This document shows positions 8,497 to 17,145 of a stretch of DNA of 64,000 bases, piece by piece (within the stretch, counting starts at the first letter, position 1; each line of letters starts with the position of its first letter). The DNA comes from Paenibacillus amylolyticus (GTDB lineage: Bacteria; Bacillota; Bacilli; Paenibacillales; Paenibacillaceae), in the NCBI RefSeq assembly GCF_003719335.1, contig NZ_RIAS01000017.1, positions 62,001 to 126,000 of the forward strand. Reading direction: 5' to 3'. The notes beneath the pieces are model-generated. The model saw only the letters and a program-made list of their open reading frames with translations. It was not told the DNA's origin and did not search any database. Both the position numbers and the translations under genes were made by a program.

Positions 8497-9795
8497 ATGG
8501 ACAACTGGTTCAAACTGAAAGAAAGAGGCACCACCGTTTCAACCGAAATTATTGCTGGTATTACTACATTTTTCACGATGGTATACATAGTGATTGTGAA
8601 TCCCGGAATTCTGAGCGACACAGGAATGAGCTTTAACGGGGTATTCATTGCTACGATTCTGGCGAGTATTGTGGCAACGCTGATTATGGGACTGTGGTCC
8701 AATTATCCGATTGTTATCGCACCAGGTATGGGATTAAATGCGTTTTTCGCGTTTAGTGTGGTAAAGGGATATGGCGTAACTTGGCAGACAGCACTTGGTG
8801 CTGTATTCATTGCAGGTGTTCTGTTTATTATCTTATCGCTTACTTCGTTTCGTTACATGCTTCTGGATGCCATTCCAGCCAGCCTCAAACACGCTATTAC
8901 AGCAGGAATCGGATTATTTATTACAACCGTAGGGCTACAGAATGCAGGCATTATTGCCAATTCTGAATCTAACTTGATTACACTCGGAAACCTGGCACAA
9001 CCAATGACCTACCTAACGATTATTGGTCTGATCATCACTGTTACGTTGATGGCTTACAATGTGAAAGGTTACCTGTTTATCGGTATGGTCATTACAGCGA
9101 TCATTGCCTGGTTCATGGGACTCTTCCAGATGCCTGCATCCATTGTAGCCATGCCGTCAGGGCTCGGCGAAACAGCATTCCAGATGGATTTGGCAGGTGT
9201 CTTCTCCAATGGAATATACACGATTATTTTCACCTTCCTGTTAATCACCTTGTTTGATACGACGGGTACGATGCTTGGTGTGGCGGAACAAGCCGGATTA
9301 CTGAAAGACGGCAAATTCCCGCGCTCCCGTGGTGCATTGCTCGCTGATGCTGTCGGTACAACGACGGGTGCCATGCTCGGAACAAGCCCGACGTCGGCTT
9401 ATATTGAGTCCAGCACGGGTGTAGCCGCAGGGGGCAGAACAGGACTGACTGCGGTGACAGTAAGTATTTTGCTCGCCGTAACCTTGTTCTTTAGTCCAAT
9501 TGTTAGTGTCATTTCAAGTATCCCGGCGATCACCTCCCCGGCGCTGATTATTGTAGGTTTCTTTATGATCAGTGTTATTAGCAAAATGAACTGGAGTGAT
9601 CTGGAAGAGGCATTCCCGGCGTTCCTCATCATTATCCTCATGCCGCTGACGCACAGTATTGCAACAGGAATTGGGATTGGTTTTATTTTCTACCCTGTGC
9701 TGAAACTGCTACGTGGTAAAGGTAAAGATGTTCATCCGATTTTTTATATTTTTGCAATCCTGTTTTTCATTCAACTCGTATTCCTCGACCACTAA
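8497..9795 (+). CDS. NCS2/AzgA-type purine permease (hypoxanthine/guanine uptake)
   Basis: Membrane permease of the AzgA branch of the NCS2 family, related to B. subtilis PbuG/PbuO, importing hypoxanthine, guanine or adenine with protons. Family marks include the N-terminal STEIIAGITTFFTMVYI, the APGMGLNAFF segment and the TLFDTTGTMLG and GTSPTSAYIESSTGVA motifs. About 12-14 membrane segments fill the 432 residues. I prefer the ATG at 8497, where the protein begins MDNWFKL like its relatives. GGAGG at 8481-8485 is 11 nt away, so the TTG at 8491 remains possible. The long leader may attenuate transcription. It is a single gene with its own terminator. Confidence 0.9.
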   Translation: MDNWFKLKERGTTVSTEIIAGITTFFTMVYIVIVNPGILSDTGMSFNGVFIATILASIVATLIMGLWSNYPIVIAPGMGLNAFFAFSVVKGYGVTWQTALGAVFIAGVLFIILSLTSFRYMLLDAIPASLKHAITAGIGLFITTVGLQNAGIIANSESNLITLGNLAQPMTYLTIIGLIITVTLMAYNVKGYLFIGMVITAIIAWFMGLFQMPASIVAMPSGLGETAFQMDLAGVFSNGIYTIIFTFLLITLFDTTGTMLGVAEQAGLLKDGKFPRSRGALLADAVGTTTGAMLGTSPTSAYIESSTGVAAGGRTGLTAVTVSILLAVTLFFSPIVSVISSIPAITSPALIIVGFFMISVISKMNWSDLEEAFPAFLIIILMPLTHSIATGIGIGFIFYPVLKLLRGKGKDVHPIFYIFAILFFIQLVFLDH

Positions 9796-9813
9796 AACGG
9801 CCTTAAACATGGC

Positions 9814-9850
9814 AAAGAGAGCTGCGTTTATATAAGCGGCTCTCTTTTTT
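9814..9850 (+). terminator. Intrinsic terminator after the purine permease gene
   Basis: AAAGAGAGC pairs with GCTCTCTTT across a loop of about 15 nt, followed by seven or more T. Confidence 0.9.
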
Positions 9851-9917
9851 TCATGTATACTGCTTAAAAACGATATAAAATGAATGATTTATTTACACAA
9901 AAACGGAGAGGACAGAA

Positions 9918-10070
9918 AAAACCTGGAAAAGTGGAGCTAAAAGCTTTCTGAAGGAAAGCTACTTCGGAAGCATAAGCTTAGCCTTTATCACCGGATTTAT
10001 CCCTTTCAAAAAGGGAATCCAAAAAATTTGGGGATAACAGCGATTGAAAGGTTATTCTGTCATCGGAGTG
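9918..10070 (+). repeat. Non-coding stretch with serial hairpins, possible dispersed repeat or small RNA
   Basis: This part of the 409-bp gap holds no gene but has dense local pairing. AGCTTTC (9942-9948) pairs with GAAAGCT (9954-9960) around TGAAG. GGATT + CCCTTT (9993-10006) pairs with AAAGGG + AATCC (10010-10020). ATAAC (10034-10038) pairs with GTTAT (10051-10055). I believe similar CTTTATCACCGGATTT segments recur in Paenibacillus intergenic regions, but that is memory, not a search. It occurs once in this window. Confidence 0.4.
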
Positions 10071-10102
10071 CTCGTGTAAAGTAATTCAACTTATATATGC
10101 CA

Positions 10103-10157
10103 GTTCATATTCCGTTCATATTGGCGTCACGCTGGCAACATCTTGTCTCATTATACT
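10103..10157 (+). promoter_or_regulatory. Pho-box-like direct repeats plus -10 element
   Basis: GTTCATATTCC (10103) and GTTCATATT (10114) repeat at exactly 11 bp, followed by a weaker third unit at 10125. A -10 TATACT starts at 10152 and there is no good -35. The same arrangement with the same 49-bp offset precedes the paralogue at 29237. The spacing fits an OmpR/PhoB-family activator; the sequence resembles Pho boxes. Confidence 0.6.
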
Positions 10158-10204
10158 GTAAATAAGTCACCAAGACAGTTACACAGACTTAAGGACGGGA
10201 GAAG

Positions 10205-11194
10205 ATGAGAGTGGAAGGAATCGTAGAAATGAAGCAAACAGAGAAGAAGCGCGGCAAGAAACGCAAGTTGTTTTTAAAAATAATCGGGGGAATCATCGCA
10301 GCGCTCGTATTATTCATGGGCATCGTATTTGTAATAAATCTGATTAGCAATGGGCTGGAAAAGAAAAAAATTGAATCCTATGGACAGTATGTGCAAGTGG
10401 ATGGCAAAAACATGAATGTCTCCATTCAAGGTAACGGAGAACAGACCATCGTGCTGCTTCCGGGACAAGGAACGCCATCTCCGGTGTTGGATTTTAAACT
10501 ATTAATTGATCAATTAACTTCGGATTATAAAGTGGTAACGATTGAACCATTTGGCTATGGATTAAGTGATCGTACTGACAAAGAACGTACCTCTGAAAAT
10601 ATTGTCAGTGAAATTCATGCCGCTGTCGAGCAGCTTGGTCTGAAGCGTTATATTCTCATGGGGCATTCCATTACAGGACTATACGGCGTGTCTTATGTGA
10701 AAAATTACCCTGACGAAGTGATGGCCTTTATCGGTATAGACAGCAGTGTTCCTAATCAGCCTGGCATGGATGTTAAACTACCTCTGAAATCGATGCAGTT
10801 CCTTCAAACATCAGGGCTGATGCGATTGCTGAAGAATGTGAGTGCAGATCCTTACAAATCTATGGACTACGATGAGCATACCATAGAGCAGATGAACCTA
10901 ATCTCCAACCAAGTTTCGAGCAATCCGACCCTTATGAATGAGTTGAAGCATCTGGGTTCCAATTTCAAAAATGCAGAGAATCTTACCTATCCTCGCAATT
11001 TACCAGTACTGCTCTTTGTTCAGTCCAATAATACAGCGAATCCAAGTTGGATACCGCTGCATGAGGAGCAAATCAAACAATCCGATCAGGGCAAAATGAT
11101 CCCGATGGAAGGCTCACACTATCTGCATCATACAAAGTACAAAGAGATTGCAGCAGAATTCAAAGCTTATATGAAGAGTGTTCAATTCCAATAA
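10205..11194 (+). CDS. Membrane-anchored alpha/beta hydrolase, paralogue 1
   Basis: Serine hydrolase of the alpha/beta fold facing outside the cell. After a Lys/Arg-rich start, one membrane helix (about residues 27-52) is followed by the hydrolase domain. The nucleophile elbow is GHSITG, the oxyanion region is LLPGQGTPSP, and the catalytic His is in GSHYLHH near the C-terminus. The substrate cannot be told. A second copy with the same architecture is at 29237-30244. Two ATGs, 10205 and 10229, have equally good AAGGA-type sites; I keep the longer. The promoter carries 11-bp Pho-box-like repeats, so induction at low phosphate by a PhoP-type regulator is a reasonable inference. Confidence 0.85.
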   Translation: MRVEGIVEMKQTEKKRGKKRKLFLKIIGGIIAALVLFMGIVFVINLISNGLEKKKIESYGQYVQVDGKNMNVSIQGNGEQTIVLLPGQGTPSPVLDFKLLIDQLTSDYKVVTIEPFGYGLSDRTDKERTSENIVSEIHAAVEQLGLKRYILMGHSITGLYGVSYVKNYPDEVMAFIGIDSSVPNQPGMDVKLPLKSMQFLQTSGLMRLLKNVSADPYKSMDYDEHTIEQMNLISNQVSSNPTLMNELKHLGSNFKNAENLTYPRNLPVLLFVQSNNTANPSWIPLHEEQIKQSDQGKMIPMEGSHYLHHTKYKEIAAEFKAYMKSVQFQ

Positions 11195-11248
11195 ATTAAA
11201 TCAAATATAGCAACGGAAGTACGTATACTCTCCACACTTTATTTAAAG

Positions 11249-11276
11249 AGCGGTGCCAAACCTGGTGCCGCTTTTT
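11249..11276 (+). terminator. Intrinsic terminator after alpha/beta hydrolase 1
   Basis: AGCGGTGCC pairs with GGTGCCGCT (two wobble pairs), then TTTTT. A second perfect 9-bp hairpin, TAAAATCCC with GGGATTTTA, follows at 11343-11375 without a clear T tail. A -10-like TATAAT at 11451-11456 may serve the next gene. Confidence 0.75.
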
Positions 11277-11522
11277 GCTTACCACGCATTTTGCATCTTT
11301 TGTACAAGTGAATCTGACAATTGTTATGTTGGAACGTCATGATAAAATCCCTTCCTCATATCAAATGGGATTTTAAGGTTTATTTGTCACTAGTTCAAGC
11401 TTTTCCACATCATTTTTATTAAATATATATCTTCCCTTTGTATTGAAAGTTATAATGATTCCTGAGCAAGCAAAAATTAGAGTTTGTCCAAAAATCAAGT
11501 GCATTCGGAGGTAACGATCAGC

Positions 11523-13901
11523 ATGAATATTCAGTTTGGCACTCCAGCCACCTATTGGGTTGAAGCACTGCCTATCGGTAATGGCAAGTTGGGCGGAATG
11601 GTCTTTGGCGGTATCGAAAAAGAACGCATTGCATTGAACGAAGACACGTTGTGGTCAGGCTATGCACAGGATTGGAATAATCCGGAGGCTCGTGAAGTAT
11701 TGCCTCAGATTAGGGATTTAATTGCTCGTAAACAGTATGTGGAAGCAGATCAACTTAGCAAAAAAATGATGGGACCTTTTACACAATCGTACCTGCCATT
11801 TGGTGATTTGGAACTTGTGATGGAACATGGGCAATTATGTGAACGTAAAACCTATCAGCGCAAGCTGGATTTATCTACAGGTGTTGTAAGCGTTTCCTAT
11901 GAAATTGGTGGAGTACGATATGACAGGGAGGTATTTGCTTCCCATCCCGATCAGGGTATCGTCATTCGTTTAACCGCAAGCAAAGAAGGAAGACTTAACT
12001 TCCATACCAGACTGAGCAGTCCGCTCAGACACGAAACTTCTGCTGCGAACGCTCAATATGAGCTGTCCGGAACAGCTCCTGAGTATGTGTCACCGAACTA
12101 TCACGATGTTGAAGTGCCTGTTCGTTACGGAGATGCGGCATCTAGTCGTGCGATGACTTTCCATGGCAGACTTGCGGTATCTCATACTGGAGGTACACTG
12201 AATTCAAGCGGTGGCGGACTGCAAATTGTTGGTGCAACGGAAGCGGTCATTTACTTTACAGGGGCTACGAGTTATGCTCCTACAGGTCAAACCGATGACA
12301 GCGTTACTTCCCCGAAAGAGAAGACTGCGGACGTTATTAGGCAGATTATGACTCGTGATTACACGGAATTGCGTCAACGTCATGTACAGGACCATCAAGC
12401 GCTGTTTAATCGTGTGCAATTACACTTGGGTGAAAGCGTTGCTCCGCAGGACATGCCTACAGATGAGCGCATTGAGAAATACGGCAGCAGTGATCCAGGG
12501 TTAGTCGAGTTGTTGTTCAACTATGGCCGTTATTTGATGATCGCCAGCTCCAGACCGGGAACGTTACCAGCCAACCTGCAGGGAATTTGGAATCAGGAAA
12601 CACGTGCGCCGTGGAGCAGCAACTATACATTGAATATTAATGCAGAGATGAACTATTGGCCTGCAGAGACGTGTAACATGGCTGAACTGCATGAACCGTT
12701 ACTTGATTTTATTGGAAAACTTGCGGAAAACGGACGGAAAACAGCTGAAATAAACTATGGTGCTCGAGGCTGGGTAGCCCATCACAATGCAGACATCTGG
12801 GGACAAACGGCTCCTGTTGGAGATTATGGTGCCGGTGATCCGTCATGGGCTTTGTGGATGATGGGCGGTGTATGGCTGACGCAGCATCTGTGGGAGCATT
12901 ATGCTTTCTCAGAAGATAAAGTGTATTTGCAGGAAACCGGTTACCCGTTGATGAAGGATGCCGCTTTGTTCTGTTTGGATTGGCTTATTGAGAATAAAGA
13001 AGGTCATTTGATCACATCACCATCAACGTCACCAGAAATGAAATTTGTCGTTAACGGAGAGCATGTTGCTGTTAGTGAAGCAACCACAATGGACATTTCC
13101 CTCATTGCCGAGTTGTTTGATAACTGCATTAAAGCAGCTGAAGTGCTACAAACAGATGAGGAATTTGTGGATCTCCTGCGAGCGAAGAAAGAACAACTTC
13201 TGCCCTTGCAGATTGACGCAAAAGGTCGCCTTCAGGAATGGAGCGAGGATTTCACGGAAGAAGATCCGCAGCACCGTCACGTATCCCACTTGGTAGGTGT
13301 ATTCCCGGGACGACTGATTACAAAGAAAAAATCTCCTGAACTGATGCAGGCTGCACGTACTTCACTTGAGATTCGTGGTGACGGTGGCACAGGCTGGAGT
13401 CTTGGCTGGAAAATCGGTTTATGGGCTCGCTTTGGAGAGGGCAACCGTGCTGAACAGCTTATCTCCAATCTGTTAACTTTGGTAAAAGCGTATGAGCCAA
13501 GTAAACATGAGACTGGCGGAGTGTACGCCAACTTGTTTGATGCTCATCCACCATTCCAGATCGATGGAAACTTTGCGGCAACCGCAGGTATTGCCGAGAT
13601 GCTGTTGCAATCTCATCAGGGATATCTCGATTTCCTGCCAGCCTTGCCTGAACGCTGGTCTACAGGTTCGGTTAAAGGGTTGAGAGCAAGAGGCGGGTTT
13701 GAGGTTAGCCTAAGTTGGGAGAACGGTAAGCTGCTTGAAGCAGAAATCCTCTCGCATACAGGCAATACATGTTATTTGCAGTCTGTACCTGGTCTGAATG
13801 TTCGCCAAGGGGATACCGTTGTGCAAACCACCCCGGAAAAAGACGATCAAGTTAGCCTGCCAACGCAAAAAGGACAAACATATACCATCCGATTTGAATA
13901 A
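11523..13901 (+). CDS. GH95 alpha-L-fucosidase (or alpha-L-galactosidase)
   Basis: Inverting glycosidase that removes terminal alpha-1,2-linked L-fucose or a related sugar from oligosaccharides. Family GH95 is shown by the N-terminal signature ALPIGNGKLGG followed by LNEDTLWSG, and by the (alpha/alpha)6-barrel core. N371 and N373 (NINAEMNYWPAE), E505 (TSPSTSPEM) and D681 (QIDGNF) align with the catalytic Asn/Asn/Glu/Asp set of the bifidobacterial enzyme AfcA. There is no signal peptide, so it is intracellular and acts on imported oligosaccharides. The ATG at 11523 (792 residues) follows GGAGG at 11507-11511; a TTG at 11484 is a longer option. It stands just before a LacI regulator and an ABC importer, probably one regulon. 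Confidence 0.9.
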   Translation: MNIQFGTPATYWVEALPIGNGKLGGMVFGGIEKERIALNEDTLWSGYAQDWNNPEAREVLPQIRDLIARKQYVEADQLSKKMMGPFTQSYLPFGDLELVMEHGQLCERKTYQRKLDLSTGVVSVSYEIGGVRYDREVFASHPDQGIVIRLTASKEGRLNFHTRLSSPLRHETSAANAQYELSGTAPEYVSPNYHDVEVPVRYGDAASSRAMTFHGRLAVSHTGGTLNSSGGGLQIVGATEAVIYFTGATSYAPTGQTDDSVTSPKEKTADVIRQIMTRDYTELRQRHVQDHQALFNRVQLHLGESVAPQDMPTDERIEKYGSSDPGLVELLFNYGRYLMIASSRPGTLPANLQGIWNQETRAPWSSNYTLNINAEMNYWPAETCNMAELHEPLLDFIGKLAENGRKTAEINYGARGWVAHHNADIWGQTAPVGDYGAGDPSWALWMMGGVWLTQHLWEHYAFSEDKVYLQETGYPLMKDAALFCLDWLIENKEGHLITSPSTSPEMKFVVNGEHVAVSEATTMDISLIAELFDNCIKAAEVLQTDEEFVDLLRAKKEQLLPLQIDAKGRLQEWSEDFTEEDPQHRHVSHLVGVFPGRLITKKKSPELMQAARTSLEIRGDGGTGWSLGWKIGLWARFGEGNRAEQLISNLLTLVKAYEPSKHETGGVYANLFDAHPPFQIDGNFAATAGIAEMLLQSHQGYLDFLPALPERWSTGSVKGLRARGGFEVSLSWENGKLLEAEILSHTGNTCYLQSVPGLNVRQGDTVVQTTPEKDDQVSLPTQKGQTYTIRFE

Positions 13902-13923
13902 TATTCATCAAAAGGTTCACCTG

Positions 13924-13952
13924 CCGCTGATCTTCAAGGATCAGCGGTTTTT
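13924..13952 (+). terminator. Intrinsic terminator after GH95
   Basis: CCGCTGATC (13924-13932) and GATCAGCGG (13939-13947) form a perfect 9-bp stem with a 6-nt loop and a TTTTT tail. Confidence 0.92.
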
Positions 13953-13979
13953 GTTTATCATAAACGGAATAGTTAAGTG

Positions 13980-14027
13980 TTGTAATGAAAACGGTTTTAT
14001 GCTATTTTGAATGTATAAAAACGTTTT
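13980..14027 (+). promoter_or_regulatory. Promoter of the LacI gene with two operator-like palindromes
   Basis: -35 TTGTAA (13980-13985), 17-nt spacer, -10 TATTTT (14003-14008). AAAACGGTTTT (13988-13998) lies in the spacer, and a perfect AAAACGTTTT (14018-14027) lies just past the expected start point. Both are CG-centred, as LacI-family operators are. The first site also matches a CcpA cre with one mismatch. Confidence 0.65.
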
Positions 14028-14049
14028 AATAGCAAAGGAACCTGAATGT

Positions 14050-15069
14050 ATGGGAAAAATCACAATTAAAGATGTTGCAAGAGAAGCCGGTGTCTCGATC
14101 TCTACGGTTTCGAATGCCTTAAATGGTGTGGATGTACTGAATCCGGAAACGAAGTCCCACGTGCTCAAAGTGGCAGAACGTTTAAACTACATCCCTAATC
14201 TCAATGGCAAACTGTTGAAATCAGGCCAGACCAAAATGCTTGGTTTCTTCACAACAAGTGTGTCGGGGCCGTATTTTTACAAGTTAGTCGAGGCCATGTC
14301 GCGTGAGTGTGACCGTCTCGGTTACGGACTCAATGTGTTTGTAACCAAAGATAAACATGTGATTATGAGCAATATTCTTGGCAGGCGGGTAGATGGTGTA
14401 ATCATCTATGAAGAGCTGCGAATTGATGAGCAGGATATTTTGTCGATGGAAAAAGACAAGATTAAAGCTGTTTTCCTGGATCGTGTGTACGAGAGCGAAC
14501 GAATGGGAAGTGTCATCTTTGACTCTTACGTAGCCAGCTATGAAGCGACCAAATATCTGATCGGGCTTGGTCATCAGAAAATTGCTTATATCTCTGGCGT
14601 AGATGAGATGTTTGACAGTGTACAGCGTCGAGAGGGGTATCTGGCGGCCCTTCGAGAATACGAGTTCCCCGTCGATGCAGACTACATCATTCAGGGGTAT
14701 TTTGAAGAAGAGGCCACTTACAGTGCCATCAAATCCTTCATTCATAAGCATCCAGGCAAGTTACCAGATGCCTTTCTCGCCGGCAATGACCTGAGTGCGA
14801 TCGGATGCATACAGGCATTGAAATCTCATGGTTATGAGGTTCCGAGTGACATCAGCGTAGTCGGATTCGATGATATTGATATCGCTCCGTACTATTCTCC
14901 ACCGCTAACGACCGTTCGGAATCAAATTGCAAGACAAGGCATTCTAGCTGTCACACAATTGGTCGATATGATCAAGGGACAGGAAGAAGGCGTAGCGCAA
15001 AAGCTGTCTGGAGAACTTATCGTAAGAGGTTCAAGCCATGTGAGAATCAACCGGAGAGATGGCCGCTAA
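14050..15069 (+). CDS. LacI-family transcriptional regulator of the fucoside/glucoside locus
   Basis: DNA-binding repressor that senses a sugar. The N-terminal helix-turn-helix reads ITIKDVAREAGVSISTVSNALNG, followed by the hinge helix and a periplasmic-binding-protein-like sensor domain to residue 339. The start at ATG 14050 places the HTH at the very N-terminus as usual for the family; AAAGGA lies about 10 nt upstream. The ORF is open further upstream but that part overlaps the operator. AAAACGTTTT occurs just before this gene and again in the promoter spacer of the ABC genes, so it probably represses itself and the importer/GH30 operon. Confidence 0.9.
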   Translation: MGKITIKDVAREAGVSISTVSNALNGVDVLNPETKSHVLKVAERLNYIPNLNGKLLKSGQTKMLGFFTTSVSGPYFYKLVEAMSRECDRLGYGLNVFVTKDKHVIMSNILGRRVDGVIIYEELRIDEQDILSMEKDKIKAVFLDRVYESERMGSVIFDSYVASYEATKYLIGLGHQKIAYISGVDEMFDSVQRREGYLAALREYEFPVDADYIIQGYFEEEATYSAIKSFIHKHPGKLPDAFLAGNDLSAIGCIQALKSHGYEVPSDISVVGFDDIDIAPYYSPPLTTVRNQIARQGILAVTQLVDMIKGQEEGVAQKLSGELIVRGSSHVRINRRDGR

Positions 15070-15127
15070 TAAAGGGAGAGAGACTCTTCGGGTCCATTTT
15101 CATTCATATTACAGGGAAGGGAGTTTT

Positions 15128-15156
15128 TTGGGATAAAATAAAAACGTTTTTATAAA
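15128..15156 (+). promoter_or_regulatory. Promoter of the ABC/GH30 operon with an operator inside the spacer
   Basis: -35 TTGGGA (15128-15133), 17-nt spacer, -10 TATAAA (15151-15156). The perfect palindrome TAAAAACGTTTTTA (15139-15152) fills the spacer, the classic place for repression by a LacI-type protein. It shares its 10-bp core with the site before the LacI gene. Confidence 0.7.
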
Positions 15157-15203
15157 ACGGAATAAATACACCTATCGACACATACAGAGGGGAGCAACGA
15201 AGG

Positions 15204-16193
15204 ATGAGTCACTTGACGACTACAGCAGACAGACAGCAGCAACCTCTTAAACCCGGTGGCAAAAAACATTTCAAGCAACGGTTCAATACATTCTGGGTCG
15301 ATTTCGCCAGACAATGGGAGATCCAGTCGATGGTTCTACCCGGCATTCTGTTCATGATTGTCTTCTGTTACATACCGATCTACGGATTAACGATTGCGTT
15401 CAAAAATTACACCGTCATTGATACACTGTCCAGTGCCCCATGGGTGGGGCTGGATAACTTCAGAATCATCATGTCAGACAAATACTTCTGGGATGCCGTT
15501 GTGAATACGCTGGGCATCAGCTTTTTGAAGCTAGGGATTGGCTTTGTCATTCCGATTATTCTGGCCATTATGATTTACGAGCTGAACAGTGGACGATTCA
15601 AGAAATTTGTGCAAACGGTTTCATATCTACCTCATTTTCTCTCATGGATCGTGCTGGGCGGTATGCTCATCACCTGGTTCTCCACAACCGGCTTGTTCAA
15701 TGAACTACTGCTCGGTCTTGGCATCATATCACAGCCGCAAAACATATTGCTGGACGCAGGCAAGTATTGGTGGATCGCCACGTTATCGGATATTTGGAAG
15801 GAAGCTGGCTGGGGCACCATTTTGTATCTCGCCATCATGTCCAAGATCGATCCTACGTATTACGAGGCCGCCAAAATCGATGGAGCCAGCCGGATGCGTC
15901 AGATCTGGAATATCACCTTGCCTAACATGAAATCCATTATCAGTCTGAATCTGATCCTGACGGTCAGCGGACTACTCGGTTCGAATCTCGATCAAACGCT
16001 GGTGCTCATGAACTCACAGAACCGCGAAAAGGCCGAAGTCATCAATTCATATGTCTATCGTATGGGGATGTCGCAAGGAGACTTTTCGTATGCTACCGCC
16101 GTAGGTTTGGGTGTTTCCATCATTTCTGTAATTCTGCTGGTCACGGCAAACAAAATCACAAGCAAGCTTAATGACAACCAGTCTGTGCTGTAG
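15204..16193 (+). CDS. ABC sugar importer permease, LplB type
   Basis: Membrane subunit of a carbohydrate ABC importer (CUT1 class). It has a soluble N-terminus rich in Gln and Lys, then six membrane helices. The EAA loop that docks the ATPase reads YYEAAKIDGASRMRQIWNITLP. It begins the operon permease-permease-binding protein-GH30 directly after the LacI regulator. No ATPase gene is in the cassette; such systems commonly borrow a shared MsmK-type ATPase, which is expected from the family rather than seen here. A gaggggag site lies about 10 nt before the ATG. Confidence 0.9.
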   Translation: MSHLTTTADRQQQPLKPGGKKHFKQRFNTFWVDFARQWEIQSMVLPGILFMIVFCYIPIYGLTIAFKNYTVIDTLSSAPWVGLDNFRIIMSDKYFWDAVVNTLGISFLKLGIGFVIPIILAIMIYELNSGRFKKFVQTVSYLPHFLSWIVLGGMLITWFSTTGLFNELLLGLGIISQPQNILLDAGKYWWIATLSDIWKEAGWGTILYLAIMSKIDPTYYEAAKIDGASRMRQIWNITLPNMKSIISLNLILTVSGLLGSNLDQTLVLMNSQNREKAEVINSYVYRMGMSQGDFSYATAVGLGVSIISVILLVTANKITSKLNDNQSVL

Positions 16194-16206
16194 AAGGAGG
16201 TCCCTC

Positions 16207-17094
16207 ATGAATGGAAAAGCGGCAAAAGAAGATCTGGACAGCCGGATTTTTGATACGCTCAATATTATTTTTTTAATGATCTGTACCATCATCATTATCG
16301 TTCCGCTCTGGAATGTCATCATCTCGTCCTTTAGTTCAGGCAAAGCACTCGCAGAAGGTGGATTCATCTTCTGGTCACCGGAGTTCTCGCTGGAAAACTA
16401 CCGAGCGGTGTTTAACGATTCCAACATCTGGCAGGCGTTCTTCATCTCTGTGTCCAAAACCACCATCGGTGTCGTGACACATGTATTCTTTTGTGCCATG
16501 GTCGGATACGGACTCAGCAAGAAGTACCTGAGAGGACGTAAATTGTATGTAGCCATGGGTGTAATTACTATGTTTTTCTCCGGCGGCATGATTCCAACCT
16601 TTTTGCTCATCAAGGCACTAGGTCTCCTGAACAGCTTCTGGGTGTATATTATTCCGGCTTTGTTCAGTTTCTTCGATGTAGTTATCCTGATGAATTTCTT
16701 CCGAAATGTACCGGATTCACTGGAAGAATCGGCGAAGATGGATGGGGCTGGAGACTGGCATATCTTTCTCAAAATCTTTATCCCGCTGTCCATGCCAGCA
16801 ATGGCGACCATCGCTTTATTTAATGGGGTAGGCCAGTGGAACGACTTTATGACGACCAAACTGTATATCACAGACCAATCACTGTACCCGTTACAGATGA
16901 TGTTATATGAAATTATTGTGCAATCCCAGACACAGTCCATGCAGAACGTTGGCGGGTCTGTCGTGATCGAAACAACAACCAAAGGGGTGCAGCTTGCCAC
17001 CATCGTCATTACGACATTGCCAATTGTGCTGATCTACCCTTTGTTACAACGATATTTCATTTCAGGCATGATGCTTGGAGCTGTTAAGGAATAA
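16207..17094 (+). CDS. ABC sugar importer permease, LplC/YtcP type
   Basis: Second membrane subunit of the same importer, with six helices and the EAA loop LEESAKMDGAGDWHIFLKIFIPL. AAGGAGG ends 6 nt before the ATG at 16207, and this start avoids overlap with the gene before. The C-terminus GMMLGAVKE is the standard ending of the family. It pairs with the LplB-type subunit encoded 13 bp upstream. Confidence 0.9.
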   Translation: MNGKAAKEDLDSRIFDTLNIIFLMICTIIIIVPLWNVIISSFSSGKALAEGGFIFWSPEFSLENYRAVFNDSNIWQAFFISVSKTTIGVVTHVFFCAMVGYGLSKKYLRGRKLYVAMGVITMFFSGGMIPTFLLIKALGLLNSFWVYIIPALFSFFDVVILMNFFRNVPDSLEESAKMDGAGDWHIFLKIFIPLSMPAMATIALFNGVGQWNDFMTTKLYITDQSLYPLQMMLYEIIVQSQTQSMQNVGGSVVIETTTKGVQLATIVITTLPIVLIYPLLQRYFISGMMLGAVKE

Positions 17095-17145
17095 AACGAT
17101 AGATTCACATCAACGATTTATATTCGACTACGAGGGGGAAAACAC

